A stretch of DNA of 64,000 bases from Nitricoxidireducens sp046726235. GTDB lineage: Bacteria; Pseudomonadota; Gammaproteobacteria; Burkholderiales; Rhodocyclaceae. The stretch covers positions 124,001 through 188,000 of the forward strand of contig JBKPAD010000002.1 of assembly GCA_046726235.1 (NCBI GenBank), in the 5' to 3' direction. Numbering within the stretch: position 1 is the first letter of the stretch; every line of letters begins with the position of its first letter. The translations under genes were made by a program, and so were the position numbers. Below, in pieces: positions 1-10,540 of this stretch. The notes beneath the pieces are model-generated. The model worked only from the letters and a program-made list of their open reading frames with translations. It was not told the DNA's origin and made no database searches.

Positions 1-390
1 CCGCCGCTCGCCTGGAGCGGCGTGCCGCCCGGTACGAAGAGCCTGGCGCTGATCGTCGACGACCCCGATGCGCCGGACCCGGCCGCGCCCAAGCGCGTCT
101 ACGTGCATTGGGTCGCCTACAACCTGCCGCCCGAAGCGACCAGCCTGCCCGAGGCGGTGGCGAAGCTGCCGGGCGCCGGCCGCGACGGCACCAACGACTG
201 GCAGCGCACGGGCTACGGCGGCCCCTGCCCGCCGATCGGACGCCACCGCTATTTCCACAAGCTCTATGCACTCGACACGCTGCTGCCCGACCTCGGCCAT
301 CCGACCAAGGCCGCGCTGGAGAAGGCGATGGCCGGCCACGTGATCGCCGAGGCGCAGCTGGTCGGCACCTACCAGAAGAAGAGGGCTTGA
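1..390 (+). CDS. YbhB/YbcL (Raf-kinase-inhibitor-like) family protein, 5' end missing
   Basis: The reading frame is open from the first base, so the N terminus lies outside the window; 129 codons plus a stop are visible. Seen: a DPDAPDP acidic-proline motif near the visible start and a GRHRYFHKLYALD motif in the second half. Both are signatures of the bacterial PEBP fold that binds small anionic ligands. The physiological ligand of these proteins is generally unknown, so no substrate is proposed. The next gene starts 54 nt downstream on the same strand. Family assignment is confident; function is not. Confidence 0.88.
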   Translation, partial: PPLAWSGVPPGTKSLALIVDDPDAPDPAAPKRVYVHWVAYNLPPEATSLPEAVAKLPGAGRDGTNDWQRTGYGGPCPPIGRHRYFHKLYALDTLLPDLGHPTKAALEKAMAGHVIAEAQLVGTYQKKRA

Positions 391-444
391 TTCGCCACGC
401 ATCGTCCGCAAATATCCGCGGTCCAACAGGGAAAACACAAACAC

Positions 445-1308
445 ATGACCGCCAACGCCTGCGACGCCAGCCTCGCCGACTTCGAACACAAGGTGATCGA
501 CGCCTCGCGCGAGGTGCCGGTGCTGGTCGACTTCTGGGCCGACTGGTGCCAGCCCTGCCGCATCCTCAAGCCCATCCTCGAGAAGCTCGCCGCCGAGTAC
601 GGCGGGCGCTTCAAGCTCGCCAAGGTGAATTCTGACCAGAACCAGGAACTCGCCGTGCGCTATGGCGTGCGCGGCATTCCGGCGGTGAAGGCCTTCGTCG
701 GCGGCGAGATGGTCGACGAATTCACCGGCGCGCTGCCCGAGGCCCAGGTGCGCGAGTTCATCGACCGGCTGATTCCCTCGCCCGGCGAGCCGATGCGCCT
801 CGACGCCGCCGAAGCGCGACGCGCCGGCGACCTCGCCGCCGCGCGCCAGCTCTTGCTCGAGGCGATCGCCTTCGACCCCGCCAACGAATCCGCGCAGCTC
901 GACCTGGCCGAAGTCTTCCTCGACGAAGGCGCGATCGACGAAGCGCGCGGCATCATCGACGCGCGCGCCGAATCGGCCCGCGACCGCGCCCGCATCGAGG
1001 CGCTCGCCGCACGCCTGCAGCTCGCGTCCAGCGGCGGCGGCGCCGACGTCGGCGAGCTCGAGCGCAAGCTCGCCGCCGATCCGGCCGACCTCGCCGCGCG
1101 CCTGCAGCTCGCCAACGCGCTGGCGCTCAAGCACGACTACCGCCCGGCCTTCGAGCACCTGCTGGAAATCGTGCGCCGCGACCGGCAATGGAACGAGCAA
1201 GCCGGCCGCAAGACGCTGCTGACGCTGTTCAACCTGCTCGGCGGCCACGCCGAGCACGACGACCTGGTGCGCGAGTATCGCGTCGCGCTGGCGCGGACAC
1301 TGAATTAG
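445..1308 (+). CDS. cnoX: thioredoxin-fold/TPR protein, CnoX (YbbN) type co-chaperone
   Basis: 287 aa. Residues about 1-110 are a thioredoxin fold with a complete CxxC pair (C35 and C38, WCQPCR). Residues about 115-285 are alpha-helical TPR-like repeats. This is the CnoX/YbbN architecture, a holdase that passes clients to DnaK and GroEL and protects them from over-oxidation in the cytoplasm. The Escherichia coli protein lacks the full CxxC. The intact pair here resembles the redox-active alphaproteobacterial type, so disulfide exchange is plausible (inference). The ATG at 445 is the natural start just before the fold. Confidence 0.85.
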   Translation: MTANACDASLADFEHKVIDASREVPVLVDFWADWCQPCRILKPILEKLAAEYGGRFKLAKVNSDQNQELAVRYGVRGIPAVKAFVGGEMVDEFTGALPEAQVREFIDRLIPSPGEPMRLDAAEARRAGDLAAARQLLLEAIAFDPANESAQLDLAEVFLDEGAIDEARGIIDARAESARDRARIEALAARLQLASSGGGADVGELERKLAADPADLAARLQLANALALKHDYRPAFEHLLEIVRRDRQWNEQAGRKTLLTLFNLLGGHAEHDDLVREYRVALARTLN

Positions 1309-1324
1309 CCGGGCGCGCGATTAG

Positions 1325-1353
1325 TTGACTTCCCTAGTCGGACTCTGTAGCGT
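1325..1353 (+). promoter_or_regulatory. candidate sigma70 promoter for the 62-aa gene
   Basis: TTGACT at 1325-1330 and TAGCGT at 1348-1353 are separated by 17 nt, about 30 nt ahead of the ATG at 1385. The -35 is good and the -10 is weak. Prediction only. Confidence 0.3.
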
Positions 1354-1384
1354 GAAGCCACGTTGCCGACCCGAGGAGATCACC

Positions 1385-1573
1385 ATGGTTTCGTTGAACG
1401 AACTTTGCGATCGCGCCGATCCGCTCAATTCCTCGCTGCAACAAGCCTGCGCCCTGCCGCGCTCCCCGGCCGACATGACGCCGCTTCCCGAGCCGCATAC
1501 GGATGTCGCGTTCGACTCGTCCTGGGAAGCGCTGCTGGTGGGCACGCCGGCGGTCATGCAACCGGGTGACTGA
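1385..1573 (+). CDS. small hypothetical protein (62 aa)
   Basis: 62 aa. Start chosen at the ATG at 1385 because a GAGGAG Shine-Dalgarno (1373-1378) sits 6 nt upstream; the open frame extends further up to 1325 without a ribosome site. Acidic, with no signal peptide or membrane segment and two cysteines (C8 and C21). No recognised family. It lies between the cnoX-like gene and a convergent chemoreceptor gene. The good ribosome site and the TTGACT upstream argue that it is expressed. Confidence 0.5.
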   Translation: MVSLNELCDRADPLNSSLQQACALPRSPADMTPLPEPHTDVAFDSSWEALLVGTPAVMQPGD

Positions 1574-1634
1574 CCGCTAGCGGATTCGCCGCCGGCCGTC
1601 GCGCGGGCCGGTACGCGAGGCCTGCTGAAGGGCT

Positions 1635-3635
1635 CTAAGTCTGGAAGCGGGCGACGTGCCCGTTCATCTGGCGCGTCAGCGCGGTCAGTTCGCCGATCAG
1701 CCCGTGCACGTTGCCGACGGCCTTGTGCGTGCTCTCGGCCATGGTGACGATGCCGTCGACGTTGCGCGCGATGTCCTCGCTGGCGAGCTTCTGCTCGGAG
1801 ATCGAACGGTTGATGTCGCCGACGCTGCGGTGCGTCTCGCGCACCGTCGTGCCGGTCGATTCGAGCGCACGCGACACGCTCTCCAGCCGCACCTCGGCCT
1901 CGCCGAGGTGCGAGGTGCCCGCGGCGATCGTCGCCGTCACTTCTCCGGACTGCGCCATCATCGAGCGCATCACGCCGTCGATCTGGCGCGCGGTGGCGGC
2001 GACGTTCTCGGCCAGCTTGCGCACTTCGTCCGCGACGACGGCGAAGCCGCGGCCGGCGTCGCCGGCGCGCGCCGCCTCGATCGCTGCATTGAGCGCCAGC
2101 AGGTTGGTCTGGTCCGAGATTTCCTTGACGCGGCCCGTCATCTCGGCGACGTGATGGGCATCGCTGACGAAGCCGGCGCTGGTGGCGCTGATCTTTTCCA
2201 TGATGGCGCGGACATCGCGCATCTGCGCGTTGAGATCCTTGACGGCGGACTCGCCGGTCTCGACCGCCTTCAGCCCGCGCTGGGCCAGCTCGGCGAGATC
2301 GCCGGCATTGTCGTTGACCGAGGCGATGCCGACGGCGATCTGCTGCATCGAGACCGAGGTCGAGGTCGCCGCCTTCGACTGCACCTCGGCGTTCTGGATC
2401 ACCGTCGCCGCCGAGTGGCTGAGCTGGCCGGCCATGTCGGTGACCTGCCGGCTGTGGGCGGCGATGCCGCCGATGATCTCGCGCAGCGTCTGCGCCAGCT
2501 GGTTGAAGCGGTCGGCGATCGCGGCGAGCTCGTCGCGCGAGCGCACCTTCGCCTCGGCGTTGAGGTCGCCCCGGATCACGCGTTCGGTGGTCGCCACCAG
2601 CGTGTCGATGGTCTCGCGCGAGGCGTGCCAGAAACCTAGGAACACGTAGGACGCAGCGCCCAGGATGATGGCGATCGCCACCAGCTGGACGACGAACCAG
2701 GCTGTCATGACCTCGTGGCGGCGCGCCAGCCGGTCCTGCAGCGACGCGCCCGCCGATGCCGCGAGGGCGCTTCCCGCATCGGCGGCGGCGCGCGCGGCGG
2801 TCGCCAGTTCTTCCGGCGAAAAGCCGTTTTCGGGATGCAGCACGCCGTTGTTGAGCAGCAGGTTCGCCAGCGCCACCGTGCTCGTCGACAGCCGCTCGAT
2901 GTCGCCCGCGAGGGCGCCGTCGGGCAGGCGCAGCTCGCGCGCCGCGGCGATGGCGTCCGCCTGGCGCGCGAGATGCTGCGCCAGGTAGCCGAGGCGCTGA
3001 CGATCCTCGTCGTTGAGCACATGCGCGGCGGCGGCGATGCCGTGCGTCACGGCGGCGCTCGTGTCGAGCGCCAGTTGCGGCAGGTCGCGCGCCACCAGCC
3101 CGGAGAGGAATTGCGCACCGCCGTCGATCTCCCCGGCGACGCCGGAGTCGACGGCAATGCCTTCGGCGTGGCGCGCGAGCACCGCCAGCAGCACACCGTG
3201 ATCGGCGGCGGCGCGCACGGCGCTGTAGCGTCCCGACAAGCGCCCGCGGATGTCGCTCCATGCCGTGACGGCCTCCTGCGCGGCGGCCGTGGCCGCAGGG
3301 CCGAAGACGGTCCCGCCGAGCGCTGCCAGCCGGACGTCGACGGTCGCCGCAAGCGAATCGGCGTCGGCCGCTGCCGGCAAGCCGCGCAAAACGAAAAGGC
3401 GTGCGCTGCGATGATCGGCCACCGCGCCAAGCGCGGCGACGGATCGGCCGAGCGCCTCGACGCCCTCCCGGCGCCGCTGCAGGTCCTGATAGTCGTGGAA
3501 CATGCGGAACACGTTCGGCACCAGGGCGACTCCGAGCGCGGCAACCATGAGGCCGCCGGCGAGGATGAACTTGTGCTGGAACGACAGCCGGTGCATCAGG
3601 CCAGCAACGGGGGCAACGAACTTCGCGAGCATCAT
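1635..3635 (-). CDS. methyl-accepting chemotaxis protein with a large periplasmic sensor
   Basis: 666 aa. The ATG at 3635 has GGAGA 5 nt upstream, and the hydrophobic segment follows it directly; an upstream in-frame ATG would add an implausible Arg-rich leader. Membrane segments are at about 23-45 and 313-336, so roughly 265 residues are periplasmic. HAMP is at about 335-390 and the signalling domain at 400-640, with the conserved hairpin tip near 505-545 (DQTNLLALNAAIEAARAG). The sensor is mainly helical and Ala-rich; I cannot name its family or ligand. The protein reports to CheA/CheW at the inner membrane. Confidence 0.9.
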   Translation of the reverse strand: MMLAKFVAPVAGLMHRLSFQHKFILAGGLMVAALGVALVPNVFRMFHDYQDLQRRREGVEALGRSVAALGAVADHRSARLFVLRGLPAAADADSLAATVDVRLAALGGTVFGPAATAAAQEAVTAWSDIRGRLSGRYSAVRAAADHGVLLAVLARHAEGIAVDSGVAGEIDGGAQFLSGLVARDLPQLALDTSAAVTHGIAAAAHVLNDEDRQRLGYLAQHLARQADAIAAARELRLPDGALAGDIERLSTSTVALANLLLNNGVLHPENGFSPEELATAARAAADAGSALAASAGASLQDRLARRHEVMTAWFVVQLVAIAIILGAASYVFLGFWHASRETIDTLVATTERVIRGDLNAEAKVRSRDELAAIADRFNQLAQTLREIIGGIAAHSRQVTDMAGQLSHSAATVIQNAEVQSKAATSTSVSMQQIAVGIASVNDNAGDLAELAQRGLKAVETGESAVKDLNAQMRDVRAIMEKISATSAGFVSDAHHVAEMTGRVKEISDQTNLLALNAAIEAARAGDAGRGFAVVADEVRKLAENVAATARQIDGVMRSMMAQSGEVTATIAAGTSHLGEAEVRLESVSRALESTGTTVRETHRSVGDINRSISEQKLASEDIARNVDGIVTMAESTHKAVGNVHGLIGELTALTRQMNGHVARFQT

Positions 3636-3720
3636 GGGGGTCTCCGGTGGGCCCACACATGTTGGCAAGTGTTTGTTACACACCTTTGACAGGAACCACG
3701 ATCCGATCGGGCGGCGGCGA

Positions 3721-3749
3721 TTGCGTTTGCGCGCAACTTGCCGCATAGT
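3721..3749 (+). promoter_or_regulatory. candidate sigma70 promoter for tex
   Basis: TTGCGT at 3721-3726, a 17-nt spacer and CATAGT at 3744-3749, about 30 nt before the tex start. Prediction from spacing and hexamers only. Confidence 0.4.
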
Positions 3750-3779
3750 GCGCGGCTTTTTTCGCCACGCTCCGTCTAC

Positions 3780-6101
<2,322 letters not shown>

Positions 6102-6130
6102 TCCTGCTGTAGCGCACACTCCAGCGCGCC

Positions 6131-6370
6131 AAGGAGGACGGGTATCCGCCTCCCTCCGTGTCCCTCCGGACCGTGCTGTCGCACGCTCCTCCTTCCTTTA
6201 CCTGCGGGAGGCGGACACCCGCCCTCCTTGTGGATACGCCGGTGGTTTCGAGCCGCAAAAGAGGCACGGCGCTACCGCTCGTGACGGTGGGGTGCTCTGC
6301 TGCGCGTAGGTAAAGGAAGGAGGAGCGGGCGCAGCCCGATCCGGAGGGACACGAAGCGCAGCAGAGCACC
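6131..6370. repeat. nested inverted-repeat (REP/BIME-like) element in the tex 3' intergenic region
   Basis: The 313-bp gap 6102-6414 contains no convincing gene and consists largely of three interlocking inverted repeats. (1) 6131-6154 pairs with 6206-6229, 22 of 24 bases. (2) 6157-6206 pairs with 6303-6353: perfect 14-bp and 18-bp arms flank a divergent centre of about 15 bp. (3) 6291-6304 pairs with 6357-6370, 14 of 14. The single-stranded form could fold into several large hairpins. The organisation resembles mosaic intergenic repeats mobilised in trans; no transposase is encoded here. Confidence 0.75.
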
Positions 6371-6414
6371 CCGGCGGCACGAGCCCACCCACCTCACCAC
6401 GGGAACAACCAAGC

Positions 6415-6861
6415 TCAGCGGACCTCGTACTCGAAGCTGACCGGCTGCCCCTCTACGATGACTTCGAGACGCCGCTGCCCGGGCGGCTCGCCGGCGCCAA
6501 CGGCCCATTCGCCATAGATCTTCCCATCGACGGGCGCGAGTTGCCGTTCGCTCACCTGCGCGCGGCGGTCGAGCGGAATGACGATGGTGTCGCCCTTCCT
6601 GCCTTCGTCGGCCGTACGCGACGGCAGCAGGTATTCCTCACGCACGGAGAGATGGCGCTTGTTCGTGCGCACTTCGATCACCCAGCCGTAGCGCTGGCCT
6701 TCCTTGTGCGGCACGACGCGCGTCGGCTCGAACGACAGTTCCCGCGGCGCGACTTCCTCGAAGACACCGAATTCCGCGCCAAGGATTTCCACGGCCGGCG
6801 GCGCCGCGGCGACGAGGCCGGCGGCGAGAAGCAGTGCGGTGAATGCGAGCTTGCGGATCAT
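6415..6861 (-). CDS. hypothetical exported protein (148 aa)
   Basis: 148 aa with a clear Sec signal peptide (M-I-R-K, then a hydrophobic core to about residue 19; cleavage expected near Ala19-Ala20). The mature part is mixed beta-type with many charged residues and no cysteine pair or catalytic motif I recognise. It is transcribed toward the tex 3' region, and a TATAGT hexamer lies only 9 nt before the ATG. Periplasmic localisation is inferred; function unknown. Confidence 0.65.
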   Translation of the reverse strand: MIRKLAFTALLLAAGLVAAAPPAVEILGAEFGVFEEVAPRELSFEPTRVVPHKEGQRYGWVIEVRTNKRHLSVREEYLLPSRTADEGRKGDTIVIPLDRRAQVSERQLAPVDGKIYGEWAVGAGEPPGQRRLEVIVEGQPVSFEYEVR

Positions 6862-6968
6862 GGGCGCGGACTATACCCGAGGCGTTCCGCTCGATCCGTG
6901 CGGACGGCGAACGTCGTTGGCATCGTTCGTGCTGAAGCCGGGTGATCGACGTTGCAAGGAGCACCTGC

Positions 6969-7571
6969 ATGAACCAGATTTCCAACATCGCATCCGGGAA
7001 GGCCGGCTCGAGCCCGGTCCTTCCGCCCACCAGCAAAGCCGCGTCAACGCGGGCCGCAGGGGCGATCGAGGAGGACAACGGCTCCGCGCGCGTCACCCTC
7101 TCGGCTACCGGCCGCGGCCTGGCGGCGCTTCCCGACCTGATGCTGCCGAACCCGGTGACGGTGCGGCAACTGGCGACCGATCTGGCGCGCATGGCCGGCA
7201 AGATTTTCCGCGAGGCCAATGTGCCGTCGACGCCGCCGGTCGAGTTCACGACCGACGGCGGGGGCCGGATCCATGTCGGCGGCGACCGCGCCGACAAGGC
7301 GAAGATCGAGTCGCTGCTGGCCGAGAACCCCGAATTGGAGCGCGCCGTGCGCGACCTCAACGCCATCAGCTCGCACGCCCACGCGATCCACACGCAGGGA
7401 CACCTCGAGTTCAGCGCCGAGTACCAGGCGAGCGACAACCCGCAGGCCGTGGTGGCGAAGTACTCGCGGCTGTTTTCCGGCGGCATGCGGAACGACGTGC
7501 GCACCGTGCTCGACGGCGAGCGCGTCGACGTCGTCGGCAACGGCCAGCGCTGGATCACCAGCGACGCCTGA
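6969..7571 (+). CDS. hypothetical protein (200 aa)
   Basis: 200 aa. The ATG at 6969 is preceded by AAGGAG (6956-6961), which decides against the in-frame ATG at 6942. No signal peptide or membrane segment. A Ser/Ala-rich N-terminal stretch of about 50 residues contains RVTLSATG, a phrase also seen near the N termini of small flagellum-associated proteins, but that is too little for assignment. The rest is mixed alpha/beta with His/Asp-rich parts. Divergent from the exported protein upstream and 34 nt before the MFS gene. Confidence 0.6.
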   Translation: MNQISNIASGKAGSSPVLPPTSKAASTRAAGAIEEDNGSARVTLSATGRGLAALPDLMLPNPVTVRQLATDLARMAGKIFREANVPSTPPVEFTTDGGGRIHVGGDRADKAKIESLLAENPELERAVRDLNAISSHAHAIHTQGHLEFSAEYQASDNPQAVVAKYSRLFSGGMRNDVRTVLDGERVDVVGNGQRWITSDA

Positions 7572-7605
7572 TCGCGATCCCCCGCGCGGCGGCTAAACTC
7601 GGGGC

Positions 7606-8817
7606 ATGACCGCCGCGCCGCCCGCCTCTGCCGATTCCGGACGCATCGTCGCTTTGCTGTGCCTCGCCGAGGCGCTCAGCATGACGGGCTTCGCCGCCTA
7701 TCCTGCCTTCCTGCCGGCGCTGCGCGAAGCATGGAGCATGAGCGGCGCCGAGGCCGGCTTCATCGGCGGCGCCTTCTTCTTCGGCTACATGCTGGCCGTG
7801 CCTTTCCTCTCGGGGGTCACAGACCGTCTCGACGCGCGCGGCGTGTTGGCGTTCTCGTGCGTGTTGACGGCCGCCGGCACGGCGGGCTTCGCGCTGGTCG
7901 CCGACGGCATGCTCTCGGGCGCGGCCTTCCAGGCGCTCGCGGGAGCCGGCCTCGGCGGCACTTACATGCCGGGCCTCAAGGCGCTCACCGACCGCGTCGC
8001 CGGGCCGCGCCAGCCGCGCTTCATCGCCTTCTACACGTCGACGTTCGGCATCGGCACCAGCCTCTCGCTGCTCGCCGCGGGCTGGCTCGGCGCTGCGCTG
8101 CCGTGGCGCACGGCCTTCCTGCTGCTCGCGAGCGGTCCGCTGCTGGCGCTGCCTATCGTGCTCGGCGCGCTGCGGCCGCAGCGCCCGCATGGCGCCCGCC
8201 ACGCGCCCTGGCTGCCGCGCTTCGCCCCGGTGCTGGCGCAGCGCGAGGTGCGCCGCTACATCGTCGGCTACGCGCTCCATTGCTGGGAGCTGTTCGGCCT
8301 GCGCTCGTGGATGGTCGCCTTCATCGTCTTCGCCTACGCGGCGTCGAATGCCGCGCCTTTTCTGAACGCGACGGAAGCCGCCGCCGCGATCAATCTGCTC
8401 GGCATGCCGGCGAGCATTCTCGGCAACGAAGCGGCCGGGCGCACGGGCCGCGGGCGCTGGATCGCCGGCGTCATGCTGGCGTCGGGCGCGCTGTGCTGGC
8501 TGGCCGGCCTCTCGGCAAGCTGGCCGTGGTGGCTGATGTTGGCGGCGCTGGCGCTGTACTTCACGACGGTGATGGCGGACTCGGCAGCGCTGACGGCGGG
8601 CCTCGTCGCGGCGACGCCGCTGGCGCAGCGCGGCGCGGCGATGGCCGTGTATTCGCTGCTCGGCTTCGGCGCCGGGTTCGTGGCGCCGCTGGTGTTCGGC
8701 GCCACGCTCGACGCGGCCGGCGGCGATTCCATGGCTTGGGCGCTGGCGTTCGGCACGCTCGGCTGCGGCGGCCTGGTGTGGGCGCTGACGGCGCGGCACC
8801 GGAGCCGCGAGGTATGA
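7606..8817 (+). CDS. MFS transporter
   Basis: 403 aa with about twelve hydrophobic segments. The family motif between segments 2 and 3 appears as SGVTDRLDARG. A central cytoplasmic loop lies near residues 185-205. Inner-membrane secondary carrier of the major facilitator superfamily. The substrate cannot be read from the sequence; the overall look is that of drug- or anion-exporting subfamilies (weak inference). The ArsC-like gene follows 26 nt downstream, so co-transcription is likely. Confidence 0.88.
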   Translation: MTAAPPASADSGRIVALLCLAEALSMTGFAAYPAFLPALREAWSMSGAEAGFIGGAFFFGYMLAVPFLSGVTDRLDARGVLAFSCVLTAAGTAGFALVADGMLSGAAFQALAGAGLGGTYMPGLKALTDRVAGPRQPRFIAFYTSTFGIGTSLSLLAAGWLGAALPWRTAFLLLASGPLLALPIVLGALRPQRPHGARHAPWLPRFAPVLAQREVRRYIVGYALHCWELFGLRSWMVAFIVFAYAASNAAPFLNATEAAAAINLLGMPASILGNEAAGRTGRGRWIAGVMLASGALCWLAGLSASWPWWLMLAALALYFTTVMADSAALTAGLVAATPLAQRGAAMAVYSLLGFGAGFVAPLVFGATLDAAGGDSMAWALAFGTLGCGGLVWALTARHRSREV

Positions 8818-8843
8818 TTCGCACCCCCGCGGAGGAGGCGCGC

Positions 8844-9191
8844 ATGGTCAGAATCTACGGCATCAAGAACTGCGACACGATGAAGAAGGCGCTCGCCTGG
8901 TGCGACGAGCGCGGCGTCGCCTATGACTTCCACGACTACAAGAAGGACGGCGTGCCGCGCGAGCGCCTCGTCGCCTGGTGCAAGGCGGCGGGCTGGAAGA
9001 CGCTGCTCAACACCAGGGGCACGACGTTCCGCAAGCTGCCGCCCGAGCGCCAGGAGATCGCGACGCAAAGCGCGGCGGTGGCGCTGATGATGGAATTCCC
9101 GAGCGCCATCAAGCGCCCCGTCGTCGAGACGGCGAACGGGCAATTGCTGGTCGGCTTCGACCCGGCGATGTTCGCGAGCTTCGTCTCGTGA
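8844..9191 (+). CDS. ArsC/Spx/YffB-family thioredoxin-fold protein
   Basis: 115 aa. The start at 8844 has a very strong GGAGGAGG site (8831-8838). The N terminus reads YGIKNCDTMKKA, typical of YffB-type members with one conserved cysteine. It is followed by the RGTTFRKLP segment and a C-terminal SAIKRPVVE motif shared with ArsC. These are small glutathione-dependent reductase-like proteins; arsenate reduction is not established for this subgroup. The stop overlaps the next start by 1 nt (TGATG), so it is translationally coupled to the Hsp33 gene. Confidence 0.86.
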   Translation: MVRIYGIKNCDTMKKALAWCDERGVAYDFHDYKKDGVPRERLVAWCKAAGWKTLLNTRGTTFRKLPPERQEIATQSAAVALMMEFPSAIKRPVVETANGQLLVGFDPAMFASFVS

Positions 9192-10045
9192 TGGATACGA
9201 TACGGCGCTTCCTGCTCGAGGACCTCGACATCCGCGGCGCGGTCGTGCGCCTGGGCGCCTCGTGGCACCAGATGCAGGCGGACCGCGACTACGGCGCGGC
9301 CGAACGCGACCTGCTCGGCGAACTCGCTGCGGTGACGACGCTGATCGCCAGCAACCTCAAGCTGCCCGGACGCGTGACCTTCCAGTTGCAGGGCCACGGC
9401 CCGGTGCGCATCCTGGTGGTCGACTGCGACGAGCAACTGCGCCTGCGCGGCATGGCGAAGAAGCGCGAGGCCGTGGTTGCACCCGGGCCGCTGCCGCAGC
9501 TGGTCGGTGACGGCCAGCTGATGCTCACGCTGCAGACCAACGTCGCCGCCGAGCGGCCGTACCAGAGCATGGTGCCGATCGAGGGCGACACGCTGGCGAG
9601 CGTGTTCGAGAACTACCTCGAACGCTCGGAGCAGACGCCGACGCGGCTGTGGCTCGCCGCCGACGAGAACCATGCCTGCGGCCTCTTCCTGCAGAAGCTG
9701 CCGGGCGCCGACGAGCGCGACCCCGACGGCTGGAATCGCATCGTGCAACTCGCCTCGACCGTCAGGCCGGAAGAACTCGCGCTGCCGGCCGATGCGCTGC
9801 TGACGCGCCTCTTCACCGAGGAGACGCTGCGCCTTTACGACCCCCGGCCGGTGTATTACCACTGCCCGCGCGACGAGGAAAAAGTGCTGGCGATGCTGAC
9901 GACGCTCGGCCGCGACGAGGTCGCCGAGATGATCGAAGAACAGGGCGAGATCCTGATTCGCGACGATATCTGCAACCAGGAATACCGCTTCGGACCGGAC
10001 GTGCTCGACCGGCTGTTTCCCTCTCCGTCGCAACTGCTGCACTGA
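9191..10045 (+). CDS. hslO: Hsp33 family chaperone with incomplete zinc/redox cysteine set
   Basis: 284 aa, normal Hsp33 length, starting at the ATG at 9191 overlapping the previous stop. Hsp33 is a redox-activated cytoplasmic holdase. The family C terminus carries Cys-X-Cys and Cys-X2-Cys that bind zinc. Here the first motif reads VYYHCPRD and the second RDDICNQEYRF, leaving one cysteine in each. The surrounding family features (GR-EV---, CNQEYRFG) are intact, so the alignment is secure. Two other cysteines lie in the N-terminal domain. The canonical zinc-based oxidative switch therefore cannot form as usual. Confidence 0.9.
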   Translation: MDTIRRFLLEDLDIRGAVVRLGASWHQMQADRDYGAAERDLLGELAAVTTLIASNLKLPGRVTFQLQGHGPVRILVVDCDEQLRLRGMAKKREAVVAPGPLPQLVGDGQLMLTLQTNVAAERPYQSMVPIEGDTLASVFENYLERSEQTPTRLWLAADENHACGLFLQKLPGADERDPDGWNRIVQLASTVRPEELALPADALLTRLFTEETLRLYDPRPVYYHCPRDEEKVLAMLTTLGRDEVAEMIEEQGEILIRDDICNQEYRFGPDVLDRLFPSPSQLLH

Positions 10046-10187
10046 GCGGCGAGCCGCCTCAGGCTTAACTGATACCGTTTAAGCTGCTCAGGCAATAAAA
10101 ATAAATTTGGCCGCTCGCGCGTTTGTTGCGCGCTAGAATCCGCCGCAGCCATATGGCTGATACATATTCAAACTACGGAGGCGTTGG

Positions 10188-10475
10188 ATGAACAAAGCTG
10201 AACTTATCGAAGTCGCGGCCAAGGAAACCGGCCTCAGCAAGGCCGCTGCCAACAAGGCGCTCGACGCGATGGTCGCCGCCGTCACCAAGGCGGTTTCGAA
10301 GGGCGACACCGTGACGCTGGTCGGCTTCGGTACTTTCAAGTCGGCCAAGCGTGCGGCCCGCACCGGCAAGAACCCGAAGACGGGCGAAGCGATCAAGATC
10401 GCTGCGACGACCGTGCCGAAGTTCACCGCCGGCACCGCGTTCAAGACGGCTGTTGCCGGCAAGAAGAAGAAGTAA
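10188..10475 (+). CDS. hupB: DNA-binding protein HU
   Basis: 95 aa. It begins MNKAELIEVAAKETGLSKAA and contains VTLVGFGTFKSAKRAARTGKNPKTG, the HU core with the DNA-embracing arm (RTGKNPKTG) and its intercalating proline. The extra Lys-rich C terminus (AGKKKK) is common in betaproteobacterial HU. A nucleoid-structuring homodimer. GGAGG precedes the ATG closely. A TAGAAT hexamer at 10134-10139 could be the -10, but no good -35 lies 16-18 nt upstream. A strong terminator follows. Confidence 0.96.
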   Translation: MNKAELIEVAAKETGLSKAAANKALDAMVAAVTKAVSKGDTVTLVGFGTFKSAKRAARTGKNPKTGEAIKIAATTVPKFTAGTAFKTAVAGKKKK

Positions 10476-10495
10476 GACCTGCTTCTCCTTCTTCG

Positions 10496-10530
10496 AAAAG
10501 CCCGCCTCCTGACCGGTGGCGGGCTTTTTT
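10496..10530 (+). terminator. intrinsic terminator of hupB
   Basis: Arms AAAAGCCCGCC (10496-10506) and GGCGGGCTTTTT (10518 onward) with an 11-nt loop, running into a T-rich tract to 10534. It sits between convergent hupB and the amidohydrolase gene and probably works in both directions. Confidence 0.9.
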
Positions 10531-10540
10531 ATTTTCCGCC

